Source: Streptococcus penaeicida (GTDB taxonomy: Bacteria > Bacillota > Bacilli > Lactobacillales > Streptococcaceae). Taken from it: a stretch of 64,000 bases of DNA. This document shows positions 25,905-34,388 of the stretch, in pieces. Made by a program: the position numbers and the translations under genes. The stretch is from positions 62,001-126,000 of the forward strand of contig NZ_LOCM01000024.1 of assembly GCF_002887775.1 (NCBI RefSeq), in the 5' to 3' direction. The notes under the pieces are model-generated. The model made no database searches and was not told the origin of the DNA. It saw only the letters and a list, made by a program, of their open reading frames with translations. Within the stretch, counting starts at the first letter, position 1. Each line of letters starts with the position of its first letter.

Positions 25905-26667
25905 TAGAGTTCTCCTCCCAAGTAAGCTTCAATAACCCGCTGATTATTTTTGATTTCTTCTGGTGTCCCATGGGCGATTAAACGGCCGTATTCTAAGACA
26001 TAGATGCGTTCCGTCACTTCCATGACTAAGGACATATCATGTTCAATTAAAATGATGGTCATGCCAAAATCATTTTTGATTTGACGAATAAGAGCTGTTA
26101 AGTCAGCTGTTTCTTGTGGGTTCATGCCTGCTGCTGGTTCATCTAAAAAGAGAATTTTGGGCTTTGTAGCAAGTGCACGAACGATTTCCAAACGTCTTTG
26201 TTGTCCATATGGGAGATTACGCGCTAGCTATCTGCCTCTTGGTCTAAGTTGAAGATGGCTAATAAGTTCAATGCTTTTTCTTTTAGCTCCGCCTCTTTCT
26301 GATAGAAACTTGGTAAGCGTAAAACACTTGCAAGCAGGTTGCTTTTTTCTTGATTGGCTAAGCCGATTAAGACATTGTCTAGAACAGTCATATCCTTGAA
26401 TAAACGGATATTTTGAAAAGTTCTAGATAAGCCTAAAGAGGCAATTTTATAGGGTGTTTTGCCATTGAGAACCGTTCCATCAAGCGTAACGGTTCCCTCA
26501 CTTGGAACATAAACTCCTGTTAATAGGTTAAACAGTGTGGTTTTGCCCGCGCCATTTGGTCCAATTAAACCAACTAATTCACCAGCATTTAGTTCCATGG
26601 TTACATCGCCAACAGCAGTCAAACCACCAAAATGTTTGCTTAAATGTGATACTTCAAGAAGTGCCAT
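25904..26667 (-). pseudogene. livG: Branched-chain amino acid ABC transporter ATPase LivG, frameshifted
   Basis: The second ATPase subunit. The N-terminal part has Walker [10 protein letters not shown] and a long SRTFQNIRLFK Q-loop; the C-terminal part has PYGQQRRLEI (signature variant), FLDEPAAGMNP and HDMSLVME. The frame breaks at 26227 (minus GATAGCTAGCG); one more C gives E-A-D-S-L-A-R-N-L-P-Y-G. Repaired length is about 254 residues. livM abuts it, and its SD AAAGGAGGG lies within the livM tail. Confidence 0.9.
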
Positions 26668-27617
26668 TTACTTGCCCTCCTTTTGCTTATTAAAGAATTC
26701 TGACAATTTCAATTCTTTAGTCCCTAAGAGTCCACCTGTCTAAAGACCATTACTAAGATGAGAGCTAAAGAATAGATGATCATCCGAATATCGGAGAAAT
26801 TTTGGAGATACATATTTAAGGCACCTAGGACAATAGCTGCCACGATGGTTCCAGTCATTGAACCAAGACCACCTAATACAGCAATAATGAGGTAATCAAT
26901 AGACCGCATAATAGTAAAGTCTTTGGGAACAACTGTACCGATGTAACCAACATATAGAGAACCGGCAATACTTGCTGTCATAGCAGCCAAAGCGAAAGTC
27001 ATCACTTTAATCTTAGTTGTGTTTACACCCATTGATTCAGCAGCAATTTCATCTTCACGAATGGAAATCACTTGGCGTCCCGTTGAAGACCTTAAAAAGT
27101 TAAGAATCAACAGAGCAATTAATACCACAAAGATAAAAACAACTGGCCATGTTGTATAGCGAAGAATACCTGTTAAACCAGCAGCACCATTAGTCACTTC
27201 ACCACCATTAACAATGGCAATTCGAATAATTTCCGCAACTCCTAAGGTCGCAATAGCTAGATAATCACCTTTCAGACGAAGGGTTGGAAAACCAACAAGA
27301 ACTGCAATAATGCCAGCAACTAAAACACCCAATAACATAGAAATATAAAAACCGACATAGGTTGGCATATAATTGGTAAAAATGGCTGTTGCATAAGCTC
27401 CAATGGCCATAAAACCAGCCTGACCAAGTGGGAATTGACCAGAATAGCCGAGAACCAAATTGGTTCCCATGGCCATAATGATTGAGATTCCAATCCCCAT
27501 CAAAATTTGCACATAATAAGGTCCCAAAATCCCACTACCAATTAAAAAAGAAAGGACGATAAAGGTTAGCACAATAATGGCAAACCAAGCAGTTATGGAT
27601 TTGATATTTTTCGTCAT
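26668..27617 (-). pseudogene. livM: Branched-chain amino acid ABC permease LivM, frameshifted at the C-terminus
   Basis: A permease of the LivM type with about ten membrane segments. It shows GYSGQFPLGQAGFMAIGAY near residue 60 and the coupling-helix region REDEIAAESMG. The frame breaks at 26738 (minus AGACAGGTGG); one more C gives [13 protein letters not shown] and the tail to 26668. Repaired length is about 316 residues. It follows livH by two bases. Confidence 0.9.
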
Positions 27618-27619
27618 CC

Positions 27620-28489
27620 TTACACCTTCTCCTTAATATTTTTGCCTAATAGCCCTGCAGGTCTTATTAATAAAATGATAATTAAGACTGCATAAACAAT
27701 GGCGTCACGGTAACTAGAGAAACCAAGAGTAACCGAAATGGTTTCAATAAGACCTATCATGAAGCCACCTAGGGCAGCGCCAGGGATAATCCCAATTCCA
27801 CCCAGAACCGCTGCGACGAAGGCTTTGATTCCTGGTGTCATTCCCATCAAAGGGTTAATTGAATTGTAATATAAGCCAATCAGAACACCCGCAGCTCCAG
27901 CTAAAGCAGAGCCTAAAGCAAAGGTGAAGCTAATAGTTGAATTCACGTTGATCCCCATTAGTTGGGCGGCATCGCTATCGACAGAAACCGCCCGCATGGC
28001 CTTGCCCATTTTGGTTTGTTTGACAATAAACTGCAAACCTAACATTAGGATTAGCGAAACAAATAAGATAATCAGCTGAACGTTACTGATGCTTACAGGT
28101 CCCAATGTGTATTTAACCGTTTTTAAGGCCTGTGGAAAGGCCCTTGCCTCTGCTCCAACGAGATAAACCATCCCGTATTCTAGGAGAAAGGAAACGCCGA
28201 TGGCGGTGATCAGCGCAGCAATTCTCGTAGAGTTTCGCAATGGACGATAGGCCAAGAACTCAATCAGCATACCTAGGCAAGCTGTAATCAACATGGTCAA
28301 GAGCAATGCCACGAAAATATTGAGATGGAAACTATTAATGAGAAAGTAGCCAATAAAGGCTCCCATCATAAAGAGATCCCCATGGGCAAAGTTGATTAAT
28401 TTAATGATGCCATAGACCATGGTGTAACCCAGAGCCAAAAGGGCATAGACACTGCCCAAAATAAGGCCATTGACAAGTTGTTGTAGCAT
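27620..28489 (-). CDS. livH: Branched-chain amino acid ABC permease LivH
   Basis: A 289-residue permease with about eight helices. The YALLALGYTMVYGIIKLINFAHG start and the VDSDAAQLMGIN coupling segment are LivH hallmarks, as is GGIGIIPGAALGGFMIGLIE near residue 235. This is the only one of the five liv genes with an intact frame as written. It pairs with LivM to form the membrane channel for Leu/Ile/Val uptake. Confidence 0.95.
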   Translation of the reverse strand: MLQQLVNGLILGSVYALLALGYTMVYGIIKLINFAHGDLFMMGAFIGYFLINSFHLNIFVALLLTMLITACLGMLIEFLAYRPLRNSTRIAALITAIGVSFLLEYGMVYLVGAEARAFPQALKTVKYTLGPVSISNVQLIILFVSLILMLGLQFIVKQTKMGKAMRAVSVDSDAAQLMGINVNSTISFTFALGSALAGAAGVLIGLYYNSINPLMGMTPGIKAFVAAVLGGIGIIPGAALGGFMIGLIETISVTLGFSSYRDAIVYAVLIIILLIRPAGLLGKNIKEKV

Positions 28490-28517
28490 TTATCTACCCA
28501 TCTTTCTTCTTATACTT

Positions 28518-29689
28518 TTAATCAGCAGCGATAACTGTAGTTGAGCTTTCTTTTCCTTTGGTCAAACCAATAACGGTAACTGATTTAATCGGATTATGCT
28601 TCTTATCGACCGACATGGTTCCTGTCACCCCTTCAAAGTTCTGCAATTTAGCAATCCCTTTTGAGATGTCTTTAGAACTCTTAGCGTCTTTTGCAGCTTC
28701 CGCTGCCATATAGACAGAGTCGTAAGCTAGGGCTGCGAACATAGAAGGTTCTTGCCCATAACGCTTTTTATAATGTTTGGCGAAGGCGGCTGCTTTTTTA
28801 GAAATGGATTCTGAGTAGCCTGAGAGATAATAGACATTAGTGACGTTGTCTTTACCACCCAATTCTACTAGTTTAGCGTCCGCAAAACCATCCGGACCAA
28901 CAATCGGTACACTAATTCCCATCTCACGCGCCTGCTTAATAATGGTTCCTGTTTCTTGGTAATAACCTGGCATGATTATGCTGTCAAAATCTTGATTTTT
29001 GATTTTGGTTAGGGCTGATTGGAAATCGGTATCCCCTGATTGATAGGTTGACTCTGAGACAATTTTTCCTTGGTAAACCTTCTTAAAGCGTTTGGCAATC
29101 CCTTTAGCATAATCACTTGAATTATCATAAAAGAGGGCCACTTTTTTTGATTTTAAATGATCTGTCGCAAATTTAGATAGGACATCCCCTTGATAAGAGT
29201 CAATAAAAGTTGCCCGGTAGATGTAGTCATAGGTTTTTCCATCTTTTGCAATAGTCAAGTCATCTTGGGTTCCTGATGGGGTAATTAGAGGAACTGCTGC
29301 GGCTGTTGCATTTGGTGAAGCTGCGGCAGCAGCTCCTGATGTAGCTGGTCCGACAATGACATTGACATTGTCTTGGGTTGCCAAGCTAGTCGTTACTGTT
29401 GCGGATTCCGCATTTTCAGATTTATTATCTTTGGAAACAATTTCTAGCTTTTTACCATTGACGCCACCAGCCTGATTGATTTCCGCCACTGCCATCATGC
29501 ACCAACTTTTTCTGCTGAGCCATATGCCGAAACCGGCCCAGTTAATTCTAAGTTTAAGCCAATTTTAATGGTTTTTTCGATTTTAGTTCCCTTGGCATTT
29601 GATGTACTACTTGGAGGCGCCGCATCGCAAGCTGTCAAGGCGAGAAGGGCTAAGCAGCTAAGAGCTGTCGCTAGAATTTTCTTTGGCAT
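28518..29689 (-). pseudogene. livJ: Branched-chain amino acid-binding lipoprotein LivJ, frameshifted
   Basis: An extracellular lipid-anchored binding protein for Leu/Ile/Val. The signal peptide MPKKILATALSCLALLALTAC ends in the lipobox LTAC (start at 29689, GAGGAA seven bases upstream). The mature part has INQAGGVNGKKLEIV, VIVGPATSGAA and ITPSGTQDDL, typical of the type I periplasmic-binding fold. The frame breaks at 29497, in the EKVGA-MAVAEIN segment; one more T in a TT run gives G-A-L-M-A-V-A. Repaired length is about 390 residues. Confidence 0.9.
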
Positions 29690-29728
29690 GTCGCATTTCC
29701 TCATACAGTCTAAAATAATATGTATCTA

Positions 29729-29757
29729 AGAATACAGAATTATCAGAAAATTGTCAA
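29729..29757 (-). promoter_or_regulatory. liv operon promoter with CodY box in the spacer
   Basis: The minus strand has TTGACA (29757-29752), a 17-base spacer and TATTCT (29734-29729). The spacer and the last -35 bases contain, on the plus strand 29738-29752, AATTATCAGAAAATT: 14 of 15 matches to the CodY consensus. Repression by CodY under amino-acid excess is inferred. Confidence 0.85.
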
Positions 29758-29802
29758 TAGTTTGAACTTGTTTTTTTTGACTTAGTATCTTATGCAATAA
29801 AA

Positions 29803-29833
29803 AGAAGCCAGGATACCGTGTTCCCAGCTTCTA
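29803..29833 (-). terminator. Terminator of ylbF-ylbG
   Basis: On the minus strand GAAGCTGGGAA and TCCTGGCTTC pair imperfectly, then TTTTTATTG. Confidence 0.7.
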
Positions 29834-29840
29834 TACTACT

Positions 29841-30110
29841 TTATTCTGCAACAATTTCTTCTTGACGATGTAAATTACCGACAAAGTTATGGTCTAATGA
29901 TTCAAATTCAGATACAACCACTTCTTTGACAAACTTAAATTTACTAATTTCTTTTACTTTTTCCTGAACATCTTCATCATTGACATATATAACGAGATAA
30001 CGCGATTTTTTGGAATGGTAATGCAGATCACCAAATTTTTGGACTTTTCGTGCATCACGGTTGTAATATAAATAGACAATTAATCCAACTCTTTTTTGTC
30101 GTTCAAACAT
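29841..30110 (-). CDS. ylbG: YlbG family protein (DUF2129)
   Basis: An 89-residue cytoplasmic protein. The start RQKRVGLIVYLYYNRDARK and the following KKSRYLVIYVNDE segment match DUF2129/YlbG, a small conserved Firmicute protein of unknown function that usually follows ylbF. Its ATG lies 31 bases inside the ylbF coding region, so translation is probably coupled. Confidence 0.88.
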   Translation of the reverse strand: MFERQKRVGLIVYLYYNRDARKVQKFGDLHYHSKKSRYLVIYVNDEDVQEKVKEISKFKFVKEVVVSEFESLDHNFVGNLHRQEEIVAE

Positions 30111-30556
30111 GCTATATCCTTTTCTTTAATATTTTGATAAATTCCTCGTGAGACTTTTTCGTGTCGACTGGCTAAAGGCAGACCACTATCGACATAAATG
30201 GTTTCCGATACTTGATGAGCAACTTGATCAGTAATGCGAGCTAAAACAGCTTGCAAATCAACTTCTGCAAGTCTTAAAGCAACCACAAGTGGGGTTAAAT
30301 CAAGCTCTCTTTTTTTAGCTAGTAGTTGTTTTTTTAGCATCTTACTTTCAGGTTGATATGAGGCATATTTATCCTGAGCTGAAAACTCTCTCACTAAGTT
30401 TTGAAAGGAACCAATTTCTCTTTGGAGATTATGGTCATTTATAAAATGTCTTTTAACCTCAAGATAGCTTTGAAACTCCCCAGTTTTCTTTATATCTTCT
30501 ACCAGCTTATCGATGGCATCATCAATAGCTAGAAGATCTTGGTTAATGACTAACAT
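30080..30556 (-). CDS. ylbF: YlbF/RicF family regulator
   Basis: A 158-residue helical protein. It starts MLVINQDLLAIDDAIDKLVED and has QREIGSFQNLVREF; the YlbF/YmcA family is built on such coiled helices. In Bacillus RicF forms a complex with RicA and RicT. RicT (22073) is in this window and RicA is not seen. The -10 TATAAT (30568-30563) ends six bases before the ATG, so transcription should begin at or next to the A of the start codon, giving a leaderless mRNA. Confidence 0.85.
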   Translation of the reverse strand: MLVINQDLLAIDDAIDKLVEDIKKTGEFQSYLEVKRHFINDHNLQREIGSFQNLVREFSAQDKYASYQPESKMLKKQLLAKKRELDLTPLVVALRLAEVDLQAVLARITDQVAHQVSETIYVDSGLPLASRHEKVSRGIYQNIKEKDIACLNDKKELD

Positions 30557-30562
30557 AAGTCG

Positions 30563-30570
30563 ATTATACC
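30563..30570 (-). promoter_or_regulatory. ylbF promoter, extended -10 next to the start codon
   Basis: GGTATAAT on the minus strand (TGG before TATAAT). Only six bases separate the -10 from the ATG at 30556. No -35 at the usual 17-base spacing; a TTGACT lies 23 bases upstream. Confidence 0.6.
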
Positions 30571-30630
30571 ATAAATTGAAACATTATTAGCAGTCAAAAG
30601 ACCATTTCCACTAAATATCTCTTAGAGGGT

Positions 30631-30711
30631 GAAAAAGATATCATCCCCCAGATGATACCCTTTTTCTCTCTCCCCAAATCATCTTTAGATGTTTGGATAC
30701 AGGTATTATTA
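30631..30711 (-). ncRNA. Candidate small RNA upstream of ylbF
   Basis: An extended -10 TGTTATAAT (TATAAT at 30723-30718) with AAGACA 17 bases upstream predicts a start near 30711. The transcript would fold as CCAAACATCT-AA-AGATG(A)TTTGG (30696-30674), then a purine-rich GGGGAGAGAGAAAAAG, then GGTATCATC/GATGATATC followed by TTTTT (30659-30632), a normal terminator. No frame of meaningful length is inside. About 80 nt. I cannot match it to a named RNA family. Confidence 0.5.
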
Positions 30712-30842
30712 TAACATATGCTGTATTTTATGTCTTTTTAAGGTTGGAAAATAATTTATAAGAAATATAAAATATTTTAAGCAAAAAGCCTGACTTATAG
30801 GGTTTTTCACAGTAATGGTTCAAAATATTACATTTATGTTAA

Positions 30843-30872
30843 AAAACACTGAAAAGCAATTTCAGTGTTTAA
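30843..30872 (-). terminator. Terminator of clpP
   Basis: AAACACTGAA and TTCAGTGTTT form a 10-bp stem with a short loop; the minus strand continues TTTTTAAC. Confidence 0.88.
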
Positions 30873-30876
30873 AGGT

Positions 30877-31467
30877 CTATTTTAATTCATTGTTTTCCAT
30901 GATTTCATCGATGAAGCCATATTCAAGTGTTTCTTTAGCATCCATCCAGTAATCACGTTCAGCGTCTCTATGAATTTGTTTGATGGTCTTACCTGAGTTA
31001 TCAGCTAAGATTTTTTCTAAGCGTTTGCGTGTTTTTAGCAATTGTTCTGCAACAATAGCCATATCTGTTTGTTGTGTACCGCTTCCAGCACCACCCATAG
31101 GTTGGTGAATCAAGTATTCAGCATTTGGTAACATGAAACGTTTACCTTTTGTTCCAGATGAGGCAATGATTGTTCCCATTGATGCTGCCATCCCCATAAC
31201 AATGGTTTGGACATCAGACTTGATAAAGTTCATAGTATCAACAATGGCTAAACCAGCTGAAACCGAACCACCAGGTGTATTAACATAAAGGTAAATATCT
31301 TTGGTATTATCTTGAGCATCAAGGAATAACAATTGGGCAATAATAGAGTTGGCCATATTGTCTTCCACTGGACCAGTCAACATAATAATACGATCTTTTA
31401 ATAAGCGTGAATAAATGTCATATGAGCGTTCTCCACGACTTGTTTGTTCAATAACTACAGGAATCAT
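30877..31467 (-). CDS. clpP: ATP-dependent Clp protease proteolytic subunit ClpP
   Basis: A 196-residue serine protease that assembles into the double heptameric chamber fed by Clp ATPases. The catalytic triad is Ser96 (GMAASMG), His121 (YLIHQPMGG) and Asp172 (AERDYWM). Also [11 protein letters not shown] near the start. The length is exactly normal. It is expressed from a near-perfect promoter whose -35 and spacer are covered by a CtsR site; CtsR is the class III heat-shock repressor. Confidence 0.97.
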   Translation of the reverse strand: MIPVVIEQTSRGERSYDIYSRLLKDRIIMLTGPVEDNMANSIIAQLLFLDAQDNTKDIYLYVNTPGGSVSAGLAIVDTMNFIKSDVQTIVMGMAASMGTIIASSGTKGKRFMLPNAEYLIHQPMGGAGSGTQQTDMAIVAEQLLKTRKRLEKILADNSGKTIKQIHRDAERDYWMDAKETLEYGFIDEIMENNELK

Positions 31468-31535
31468 AAACTTCTCCTATCTAAAACTCTTTGCGGATAA
31501 AGTACCCACAAATCTATTTTTTTATGACTGACCTT

Positions 31536-31565
31536 ATTATAATCTTTTGGTCAAATTAGGTCAAA
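31536..31565 (-). promoter_or_regulatory. clpP promoter overlapped by a CtsR operator
   Basis: The minus strand has TTGACC (31564-31559), 17 bases, TATAAT (31541-31536). On the plus strand 31549-31565 reads GGTCAAA-TTA-GGTCAAA, the exact CtsR direct heptad repeat with a 3-base spacer. Confidence 0.95.
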
Positions 31566-31589
31566 TAATAAACATAGCTTTTAAAAAAC

Positions 31590-31614
31590 TTTCTAGACAA
31601 ACTAGAAAGCTTAA
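31590..31614 (-). terminator. Terminator downstream of upp
   Basis: CTTTCTAG and CTAGAAAG form an 8-bp stem with a 5-base loop; the minus strand continues TTTTTTAAAAG. It lies about 200 bases after the upp stop and likely ends its transcript. Confidence 0.8.
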
Positions 31615-31620
31615 AACTGA

Positions 31621-31791
31621 TCAATATGTCTTGACCTGTCCTATTATTTTTATACTTAATTGGTTAGCTTCCCAATTTCTAGGCTCAGGATAGAGCACAG
31701 CTTTGGGAAAGCTTTGATGCTGATTTCCTTGAAATGAGAAAGAAATCAGTTCCACAGGAATGTTGGTTCGCGTCTCAATTTCTAGGCTCAC
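31621..31791 (-). CDS. Possible 56-residue small protein between upp and clpP
   Basis: A GTG-initiated frame at 31791 (bases AAGGTGAGC) running 57 codons to a TGA at 31623-31621, between upp and its distal terminator. The protein starts SLEIETRTNIPVELISFSF and then has QHQSFPKAVLYPEPRNW; the composition (Pro, Trp and alternating hydrophobics) looks like a real beta-rich fragment. There is no convincing SD at a proper distance, and no ATG. It may be a small gene, a remnant, or chance. Confidence 0.35.
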   Translation of the reverse strand: MSLEIETRTNIPVELISFSFQGNQHQSFPKAVLYPEPRNWEANQLSIKIIGQVKTY

Positions 31792-31794
31792 CTT

Positions 31795-31819
31795 AGTAAA
31801 AGTTCACCGAACTTTTACT
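31795..31819. repeat. Perfect inverted repeat at the upp stop
   Basis: AGTAAAAGTTC-ACC-GAACTTTTACT, an 11-bp perfect stem with a 3-base loop, overlapping the true upp stop codon at 31817-31815. No T-run follows, so it is more likely an mRNA 3' stabiliser than a terminator. Confidence 0.75.
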
Positions 31820-32443
31820 TAGTCCCAAACAATCTGTCTCCAGCGTCTCCAAGGCTGGTACGATGTAGCCATGGTCATTTAGTTTTTCATCGAGTGCTGC
31901 TGTGAAGATATCAACATCTGGATGGGCTTCTTGTAATTTTTTAACACCTTCTGGAGCTGCTACGAGGCAGACAAATTTAATGTTGGCTGCGCCACGTTTT
32001 TTCAATGAATCAACAGCTAAGATTGCTGAACCACCTGTCGCAAGCATTGGGTCAACAACAAAAATTTGGCGTTGATCAATATCTTCAGGAAGTTTAACCA
32101 AGTATTCAACTGGTTCTAAAGTTTCTTCATCACGGTACATACCGATGTGTCCAACTTTGGCAGCTGGTACGAGACTTAAGAATCCATCTACCATTCCGAT
32201 ACCGGCTCTAAGAATGGGAACAATGGCTAATTTTTTCCCTGTTAATTGTTTTTGAACAGTTTTAGCAACAGGTGTTTGAATTTCAACGTCCTCTAATGGA
32301 AGATCACGTGATACTTCATAACCCATCAACATGGCAATTTCGTTAACTAACTCGCGGAAATTTTTGGTTGAAGTATCCTCTCTGCGCAAAATTGATAGTT
32401 TGTGCTGAATAAGTGGATGTGAAATTACTTGGCATTTTCCCAT
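31815..32443 (-). pseudogene. upp: Uracil phosphoribosyltransferase Upp, frameshifted near the C-terminus
   Basis: Upp salvages uracil with PRPP to UMP. It starts [17 protein letters not shown] at 32443 (AAGGA SD) and has [11 protein letters not shown] and the PRPP loop [11 protein letters not shown]. The frame breaks at 31855 (minus TACCAGCCTTGG); one more G restores [16 protein letters not shown] and the stop at 31815. Repaired length is exactly 209 residues, the family standard. As written the frame runs on to 31793 with an unrelated tail. Confidence 0.93.
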
Positions 32444-32608
32444 GGTAGATATGTCCTTCTTTCTATATTTTTCCTTACACATTATACCAAAAATCATGGC
32501 TCTTTGCTGAGGAATTTTTCATTTTAAGGAAATTTCTTTAGACATCAAGCTCAAACTTAAAGCTAACTAGCCATGGCTCTGCTTAAAAACTAATGCTTCA
32601 GGTTCATG

Positions 32609-32657
32609 AAAAAAAGAACAGTTAGAATCCACTCTAAAGCGGCAGCCTGTTCTTTTC
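32609..32657 (-). terminator. Terminator of murJ
   Basis: AAAAGAACAG and CTGTTCTTTT form a 10-bp stem around a long loop (19-25 bases), with T-rich flank on the minus strand. Confidence 0.6.
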
Positions 32658-32667
32658 TTCTATTCAG

Positions 32668-34302
32668 TTAATTCATTCTCAATTTTTGTCTCAGTTTTTC
32701 TGCCTTATGGCCAATTAATTTATCTAGCTGATGAGTCGCCAAGGTTAAATAACCATAGACTACAATTCCGATTGCACCGATGATGAGGAGATACAAGACG
32801 CTTGACAGGCGTCCAGTTGGCACAAAGACGAAGCCTAGCAGCCAATTACTGATAGCTACGACAATTCCCATAATGGCTGTTAAAATAGCAATTAATGCAA
32901 TCTGTTTGTAGAGCAACTTACGGTTAAAGTTGGTTACTTGATGCAAGCGTTTATACATGAGGTAAACGGGTACCAAGAGACCTAGGGCTGTTGCTAAGAT
33001 TGGTCCATAAGCATGAAATAGGTAAATTAGGGGTAGCTGAAGAACCAGTTTAGTCATAATCCCATAAGCAAAGTAATATAGGGCTTTGCGATTTTCAAAG
33101 AGGGCCTGTAGCATTGGAGCCAATAAAGTATAAAGGGCTAGGAAGATGGTTTGTAAGAGAACCGCTCTAAATAGGGTAATGGCTTCTGCTGAACTGAAGC
33201 CGTAGAAAACGGAATAAAGTGGGCGTGCTAAGATGATGGCACCCGTTAAAGCTGGTAGTAAGAAAATCATCAGCATGACGATATTATTAATGATCAATTT
33301 TGCGGATGCCTTTTTATCCTTTTTCATGTGATTCTCTGTTAAGAGGGCAATCCCAACACCACCAATTGAAGCTGCAACGGCAATCAAAATCATGGTGATC
33401 TTAGCTGGGTTGGCATTAAAGTAACCAAATTGAATCAAGAGTTGCTCTTTGCTGTAATTGGTAAAGAGCAGCATGGTGTTTGAGTAGGTCCATTGGTCAA
33501 TCAACTGGAAGGCCTGGATGGCACTACCAATAATGATAAAAGGAATGGATTCTTTCAGTGTCTCAAAGAGTAATCCTTTGGCGTCGATTGGCACATCCTG
33601 TTTTGGCTTAGCAAGAATGGCTGTCAATAAGCCCTCTTTGGCCAAGTAGAATACCAGAACAGCCATACTGGCAATCATCCCGATAAAGGCGGCAAAGGTT
33701 GACTGAGTAACGGCATGAAGGTAATCCCCAGAACCCATTTTCATAATCATGAAGGTAGCTGTTAACATCCAAATAACCCGGATAATCTGCTCAGCGATTT
33801 GACTAAGAGCATAAGGTTTAATATTATTGTGCCCTTGGAAGATTCCCCGAATGACACTCATGACCGGGAAGATAAAGACAGCTAAGGAAAGGCTGTGCAT
33901 AATCGGAATGAGTTGGCCATCCGACCCTGACATGCTTGAAAAAATAGGCGAGGTCAGGTACATGGTGATTGAGAAAATCAAACCTAGAATGATCATTAAT
34001 TTCAAGGTTGTGCGGATCAGTTGGTAGCTATGTTCTTTTTGGTTGAGGGAATTGTATTTGGCAACCTGTTTAGCAATAGCAACGTTGAGTCCAGTTGTTG
34101 AAATCAACAAAAAATAGGCGTATACATTATAGCCCATATTAAAGAGTGCATTGGCTTGTGTTGCATGTTGGTCCATCCAAATTAACCATGGGATGATGTA
34201 GATGACACCCAGCAAGCGGCTAATAAAGTTACTAGCTGTCGACCAGACTGTCCCCTGTAACATCAATTCTTCTTGTGTCAGTTCTTTTTTCTTCTTATCC
34301 AT
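32668..34302 (-). CDS. murJ: Lipid II flippase MurJ (YtgP type)
   Basis: A 544-residue polytopic protein of the MOP/polysaccharide exporter superfamily with about 14 helices. The start ELMLQGTVWSTASNFISRLLGVIYIIPW and the VIRGIFQGHNN segment are typical of YtgP, the streptococcal MurJ that moves lipid II outward. The C-terminus is basic (HQLDKLIGHKAEKLRQKLRMN). It is divergent from murE with overlapping promoters, the conserved streptococcal arrangement, which fits a peptidoglycan role. Confidence 0.88.
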   Translation of the reverse strand: MDKKKKELTQEELMLQGTVWSTASNFISRLLGVIYIIPWLIWMDQHATQANALFNMGYNVYAYFLLISTTGLNVAIAKQVAKYNSLNQKEHSYQLIRTTLKLMIILGLIFSITMYLTSPIFSSMSGSDGQLIPIMHSLSLAVFIFPVMSVIRGIFQGHNNIKPYALSQIAEQIIRVIWMLTATFMIMKMGSGDYLHAVTQSTFAAFIGMIASMAVLVFYLAKEGLLTAILAKPKQDVPIDAKGLLFETLKESIPFIIIGSAIQAFQLIDQWTYSNTMLLFTNYSKEQLLIQFGYFNANPAKITMILIAVAASIGGVGIALLTENHMKKDKKASAKLIINNIVMLMIFLLPALTGAIILARPLYSVFYGFSSAEAITLFRAVLLQTIFLALYTLLAPMLQALFENRKALYYFAYGIMTKLVLQLPLIYLFHAYGPILATALGLLVPVYLMYKRLHQVTNFNRKLLYKQIALIAILTAIMGIVVAISNWLLGFVFVPTGRLSSVLYLLIIGAIGIVVYGYLTLATHQLDKLIGHKAEKLRQKLRMN

Positions 34303-34330
34303 AACAATTCTTTCTTCTTATAATAGAACT

Positions 34331-34359
34331 ATTATAAACTTTTGCTAGTTACTTGTAAA
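34331..34359 (-). promoter_or_regulatory. murJ promoter
   Basis: On the minus strand TTTACA (34359-34354), a 17-base spacer and TATAAT (34336-34331). Confidence 0.8.
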
Positions 34360-34381
34360 TCTGAAACATAAAAGATAAAAT
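34353..34381 (+). promoter_or_regulatory. murE promoter
   Basis: TTGTAA (34353-34358), a 17-base spacer, TAAAAT (34376-34381). Its -35 overlaps that of murJ on the other strand. The ATG is only seven bases after the -10. Confidence 0.7.
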
Positions 34382-34388
34382 AAGAATT

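Noticed and set aside
24475..29689. Decay of the liv-acuB region as true pseudogenes
   Set aside because: Each gene is intact except for one lost base in a short run; promoter, SDs and motifs are preserved, so base-call loss is more likely.
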